NCBI GenBank assembly: GCA_965200945.1
Contig: OZ241749.1
Coordinates: 2,914,001 to 2,978,000, forward strand
Origin: JADCRZ01 sp965200945
Lineage (GTDB): Bacteria; Bacteroidota; Bacteroidia; Chitinophagales; Chitinophagaceae
Reading direction: 5' to 3'
DNA: 64,000 nucleotides
Shown here in pieces: positions 60,757 to 64,000 of the stretch. The position numbers were made by a program, and so were the translations under genes. Below the pieces are notes generated by a model that searched no databases, was not told where the DNA came from, and saw nothing but the letters and a program-made list of their open reading frames with translations. Every line of letters begins with the position of its first letter. The stretch's first letter is position 1.

Positions 60757-61452
60757 ATGAGAAAAAAACTTTCCCTCTTGATGCTGTCCGCCCTGCTGCT
60801 GGGCGCTGCCGCTTCCGCCCAAACGGTTCCCGCGCATGATTCCATGACCAGCAAAGGCATCACGCTGATCTTTATCAACAAGGATACCGCGATGAGTGCG
60901 GTCACGCGGCAGAAGATGATCGACGCGTTCTATACGGTGTACCCGCAGGAGATGAGCCGGTTCAACGCCGATGCACTCAAAAGAGTGACTTTTATGGTAG
61001 ACACGGCCTACAAAGGCGTGGCGGCCACCGGCAACGGCGTGGTGCGCTACAACCCGAAATGGCTGCACGACCATCCGGAAGACATCGACGTGGTAACGCA
61101 TGAAGTGATGCACATCGTGCAATCGTATGGCCGCAGCGCAGGCCCCGGCTGGCTCACCGAAGGCATTGCCGACTACGTACGCTACACTTTCGGCGTCAAC
61201 AACCTCATCGGCAAATGGGCCCTTCCCGATTACAAGGAAGGCCAGAACTATACCAACAGCTACCGCATCACCGCCCGCTTCCTCGTCTGGATCGAGCAGC
61301 AGGGCCATCCCAACGTGGTCACCGAGCTCGACAAATCGCTCCGCGCCCACACCTATACCCCCGAGATCTGGGCACAGCAAGCAGGTAAACCGCTGGATGA
61401 CTTGTGGGCTGATTATGTAAAGAACCCAGGGGTGAAGCTGGCATATCGTTGA
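60757..61452 (+). CDS. Secreted basic-secretory-protein-like peptidase
   Basis: 231 residues with a signal peptide (about 1-21, ending ASA-Q). It matches the basic secretory protein family (plant-type BSP, present in many Bacteroidota). The probable zinc site is His115-Glu116-x-x-His119 in VTHEVMHIVQSYG, followed by PGWLTEGIADYVRYTFG, which could supply the third ligand. The fold resembles metalloprotease clans, but enzyme activity is little studied. A near-consensus box TAATTTTA (60706-60713) precedes it. It is divergent from the ECF sigma factor. Confidence 0.8.
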   Translation: MRKKLSLLMLSALLLGAAASAQTVPAHDSMTSKGITLIFINKDTAMSAVTRQKMIDAFYTVYPQEMSRFNADALKRVTFMVDTAYKGVAATGNGVVRYNPKWLHDHPEDIDVVTHEVMHIVQSYGRSAGPGWLTEGIADYVRYTFGVNNLIGKWALPDYKEGQNYTNSYRITARFLVWIEQQGHPNVVTELDKSLRAHTYTPEIWAQQAGKPLDDLWADYVKNPGVKLAYR

Positions 61453-62033
61453 GAAGGTGTCCGAACCAGGATGAAAGGACTCCCAGTAGCCGAATCGCTT
61501 ACAAGCAGTTGCCGAGTCGCTGAGACGCGTGCTATGGTTTAAGATATGATAAAGGATCCCCATAACGGCATTAGATAATCGGGCTCTTATCCGGTTCAGA
61601 CAAGATACAGCGATCCCCCACTTAGATCCCCGCTCAGGCGCAGCAACAGGTTGTGAATGTAAGTGCGTGTTTGCGCCTGGCGAGGATAACAAGTGTTTTG
61701 GAGGTGCTGGTGACAAAGTGGTTGAAGTTGCAATGGCGGCCCCGCGGCAGCCTTCTTCCCTTCTTATTCCCTTTCTCTCTTCTCTCCCCCGGCCTTTGAA
61801 ATGGGGCGTGAAGAAATTTACGGAATGGAGCGAGACCAAATGGCCTGCCGCAGGCGGCTATTTGGAGCAACGGACACGCACGGCTTTATTCCAAAGCCCC
61901 TCCATGCAAAGGCCCATACCCCTACTACTGCCGAATAAAACCATGTCCGTTGCCCGCGCAATGCAGTAAATTTTAGCCCCATTTCAAAAGCCAAGCCTTT
62001 TTTGCTTCCTTTTTGGGCACAAAAAAGAAGAAC
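61453..62033. other. Intergenic region with repeats
   Basis: 581 bases. The left part carries a TTGTCTGAACC-type inverted repeat (next entry). The right part (61640-62030) includes GCCTGCCGCAGGC (a small palindrome at about 61850) and a run near 61990-62030 (AAGCCAAGCC, TTTTTTGCTTCC, CACAAAAAAGAAG) of a kind I associate with interspersed repeats. Open frames across it lack coding character, so no gene is called. Confidence 0.5.
61456..61604. repeat. Decayed inverted repeat with TGTCTGAACC-type ends
   Basis: The left end reads GTGTCCGAACCAGGATGA from 61457. The right end, GGTTCAGACAAG at 61593-61604, is the complement of CTTGTCTGAACC. The interior carries no gene. The ends match those of the element at 29303-29499 with a few changes. 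Confidence 0.5.
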
Positions 62034-63290
62034 TCACCTGTTACTCTGCCTGATCCTTAGAAAATTGGCGATCCATTGGTAGGCGATGAAGCTGAAGAGA
62101 AAAAGTGCGGTGAAGGTGTTGTAGATATCGCCTTGCCGGAAGGCAGTGTAGATGCCCAGCAGGCCGAGCAGCAGCATGACGCTGGCATAGATCACCAGCT
62201 TGGGATGGTGATTTTTGACACTGAACATGGTGCCCAGCGGGATCATCATTGCAAAGCCGACCAGCGCCACGATCAGCCAGGCCGACCTATCAGTGGCCAG
62301 GTAACCGGCCAGCCCGCCCAGACAAACCAGCAGACTTCCCGCCACAAAATTTGAGCTCATCTTTTCCCGCTTGTCGAGCAGGTATTTGCCATACATATTG
62401 AACCGGAGGAACAGGTTGCTCAGCGGGGCAATCACCCAGGTGGAGAAAGCAAACAAGGCCATTACGATCAATACGGGCATCAGAAAAGGCTGCAGGGCGG
62501 GATTGTTTTCCGACAGGCTGTTCAGCGCCCGTGACACAACATAGAATCCAACGATCACCACCCACTGGTATTTGGCGGTGAGGTTGCTGATAAAAAAACT
62601 GTATCTGAGAAACAGCCGGTAAAACAAATACCTCGCCTTCAGCGCTTCCATCATGCCACCCTGCGCATAGGCGTAATGCGGATCATTCTTGAGGGCCTCC
62701 CGGAAATGCCCCAGCGCTTTTTCATGGTCTCCTTTTTCGAGCAGTCCCCAGCCGTAGTTGGCGTGGGTATAGGCATTGTTCGGATCATGCGCAAGGGCGC
62801 CTTCCATTGCCTGGTAAAACTCGTCTTTCCTGTTCAGCTTGAGCAGGGCGGTGCTTCTCACATTTGCGCCCAGAATATTTTCGGCATCCCGGTCCAGCGC
62901 TTCTTCCGCCATTTCCAGGGCCTGCGCGTATTGCTTGCGCGTCAGCTTCACCGATGCCATCAGCGCAAAATAGTCGGCCTCGCCGGGGTCGATGCTGATG
63001 GCCTGCTGCAGGTGCTTCTCGGCTTCGTTGTACTGTTCATTCTGCAGGGCGATCCGCGCTTTTATGTAATAGAGGTAGCTGGTGTCCGGACTGAGCCCGA
63101 TGGCGCTGTTGATCAGCTGTTCGGCCCGGGCTGCATGCTCCTGCTGCAGTTCCACCTGTGCCAGCAGAGCCAGCAGGTAAACATTGTTGGGTTCCTGGCG
63201 CAGCAGGTCTTTCAGGATGGTTCCTGCTTCTTCGAACCGGCTTTGCCGCATCAGTATCTGCGCTCTGTTGATCAGGAGGTCAGCCGCCAT
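62034..63290 (-). CDS. TPR-repeat protein with C-terminal membrane domain
   Basis: 418 residues, no signal peptide. Residues 1-215 consist of about six tetratricopeptide repeats (NRAQILMRQSRFEEAGTILK; YIKARIALQNEQYNEAEKHL; ANYGWGLLEKGDHEKALGHF). Residues about 230-418 hold about five or six membrane segments (WVVIVGFYVVSRAL; FLMPVLIVMALFAFSTWVIA; VIYASVMLLLGLLGIY). TPR domains bind partner proteins; with the membrane part this looks like a docking platform. The AAA+ ATPase gene ends two bases before its start, so they are co-expressed and may form one machine. The family is common as a hypothetical protein and has no assigned role. Confidence 0.7.
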   Translation of the reverse strand: MAADLLINRAQILMRQSRFEEAGTILKDLLRQEPNNVYLLALLAQVELQQEHAARAEQLINSAIGLSPDTSYLYYIKARIALQNEQYNEAEKHLQQAISIDPGEADYFALMASVKLTRKQYAQALEMAEEALDRDAENILGANVRSTALLKLNRKDEFYQAMEGALAHDPNNAYTHANYGWGLLEKGDHEKALGHFREALKNDPHYAYAQGGMMEALKARYLFYRLFLRYSFFISNLTAKYQWVVIVGFYVVSRALNSLSENNPALQPFLMPVLIVMALFAFSTWVIAPLSNLFLRFNMYGKYLLDKREKMSSNFVAGSLLVCLGGLAGYLATDRSAWLIVALVGFAMMIPLGTMFSVKNHHPKLVIYASVMLLLGLLGIYTAFRQGDIYNTFTALFLFSFIAYQWIANFLRIRQSNR

Positions 63291-63292
63291 TA

Positions 63293-64000
63293 TTATTTCT
63301 TGAGTTTCATGTAAGTTAGGATATCATCGTACAGACCCGAATCATTGGCAAACAGGGCAAAGTTCTTCGCCGTGGCAAACCATTCCGCCGTGCTCGCCTT
63401 ATGCTTTTTTACGGAGCTGAGCAGGTCTTTGGTGCCAAGCGGTTTCGGCACGCCGTCTTTGAAGGCTTCTTCCAGCTTCTCTTCAATGGCGATGTCGATC
63501 ACGGCTTCCAGATCGGCGCCGGAATATTGTTCGGTGCGGGCCGCCAAAGCTTTAAAATCGATTGCTTCTACCGGCTTGTTGCGGAGTTTTAGCTGCAGGA
63601 TGGATTCGCGGGCTTCGGCGTCGGGTGGCGGGATAAAGACGATCCGGTCGAAGCGGCCGGGTCGTCTGAAAGCGGCGTCGAGATGCCATGGGGTGTTGGT
63701 AGCCCCCAGGATGAGCACGCCCTCGTTGTTGCCATCGATGCCGTCGAGTTCCTGCAGGAACTGGTTGATCAGGTGGCGGCCGCTCGACTGTTTCATGTCG
63801 CTGCGGCTGGCGCCCAGCGCGTCGATCTCGTCGAAGAACAGCACGCAGGGTGTGTTCTGCCGGGCGATCTCGAAGATATGGTGCAGGTTCTTTTCGCTGT
63901 TGCCCATCCACATGTCGAGGATGTCGTTCAAGCCCACGCTGATGAACCGGGCATTGACCTGCCCGGCGGTCGCCCGCGCGATGTAGGTTTTGCCGCAGCC
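63293..64000 (-). CDS. AAA+ ATPase, C-terminal part (5' end outside the window)
   Basis: Only the last 235 codons are in the window; the frame runs open to the right edge. The Walker A end GCGKTYIARA lies at the very edge, Walker B is LFFDEIDALG, the sensor 1 region is ILGATNTPWHLD and the arginine-finger region AAFRRPGRFDRIVFIPPPD. A helical lid (YSGADLEAVIDIAIEEKLEE) follows. This is the classical AAA clade (Cdc48/FtsH-like motor), but no protease domain follows, so it is not FtsH. It is coupled to the TPR membrane gene (two bases). The N-terminal part would reveal the substrate domain. Confidence 0.85.
   Translation of the reverse strand, partial: GCGKTYIARATAGQVNARFISVGLNDILDMWMGNSEKNLHHIFEIARQNTPCVLFFDEIDALGASRSDMKQSSGRHLINQFLQELDGIDGNNEGVLILGATNTPWHLDAAFRRPGRFDRIVFIPPPDAEARESILQLKLRNKPVEAIDFKALAARTEQYSGADLEAVIDIAIEEKLEEAFKDGVPKPLGTKDLLSSVKKHKASTAEWFATAKNFALFANDSGLYDDILTYMKLKK

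Noticed and set aside
60742..61839. Open frame of 365 codons on the minus strand
   Set aside because: Mostly antisense to the BSP-like peptidase and then runs through the repeat region; no coding features.
61667..61969. Possible 100-residue protein
   Set aside because: Low-complexity product in a gap that holds repeat-like sequence; no support for expression.

Overview
This 64 kb window reads as an ordinary chromosomal segment of a Bacteroidota bacterium, most likely of the Chitinophagaceae type. The reasons are the SusC/SusD pairs, a secreted esterase with a type IX secretion (T9SS) C-terminal tail, DUF2911 and PepSY-like small secreted proteins, GC-rich coding DNA with AT-rich gaps, scarce Shine-Dalgarno sites, and several start-proximal boxes fitting the Bacteroidota -7 consensus TAnnTTTG. 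I saw no tRNA, rRNA, CRISPR array, transposase or prophage gene.

Layout. 0-9.5 kb: T9SS esterase, guanylate kinase, CorC/HlyC-type CBS membrane protein, TatC, secreted M28 peptidase, then (minus) a deoxyhypusine-synthase-like enzyme and a PepSY-like protein, then ACP phosphodiesterase and a DUF2911 protein. 9.5-23.2 kb: asparagine synthetase, a second PepSY-like protein, a cystathionine gamma-synthase/lyase, a large secreted metzincin, a class C beta-lactamase-like hydrolase, two Tat-signal proteins in a row (FAD amine oxidase, PLP aminotransferase), a secreted Hint-domain protein and an M20 peptidase. 23.2-29.5 kb: a repeat-bearing gap, a two-gene coiled-coil/membrane cassette of unknown function, nagA with a nitrilase-family amidase, a DUF4265 protein, Hsp20 and an alpha/beta hydrolase.

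29.5-43.7 kb (minus): a polysaccharide utilisation locus with SusC, SusD, GH2 beta-galactosidase and GH20 hexosaminidase. Upstream lie a Tat-signal Gfo/Idh/MocA oxidoreductase and a PQQ/cytochrome c lipoprotein. Together with nagA this suggests use of a glycan containing galactose and N-acetylhexosamine (inference). 43.9-48.0 kb: a half-size EamA protein, a MacB/FtsX-type permease, a second DUF2911 protein and a small unknown protein.

48.3-60.6 kb (minus): a second, self-regulated locus in the order ECF sigma factor, FecR anti-sigma, STN-containing SusC, SusD, an 854-residue putative glycosidase I cannot place, a beta-propeller, a secreted YhcH-family protein and the KdgT permease. KdgT suggests the locus ends in 2-keto-3-deoxygluconate, so the substrate is probably uronic-acid containing (inference). 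60.7-64 kb: a basic-secretory-protein-like peptidase, a repeat-bearing gap, then (minus) an AAA+ ATPase cut by the right edge and a TPR membrane protein.

The points most worth a second look are the isolated Hint protein lacking the C-terminal His-Asn, the coiled-coil/membrane pair at 23.7-25.3 kb, the unplaced glycosidase in the KdgT locus, the back-to-back Tat-exported amino-acid enzymes, the deoxyhypusine synthase homologue without its catalytic lysine, and several intergenic inverted-repeat families, of which one (TTGTCTGAACC ends) occurs several times.
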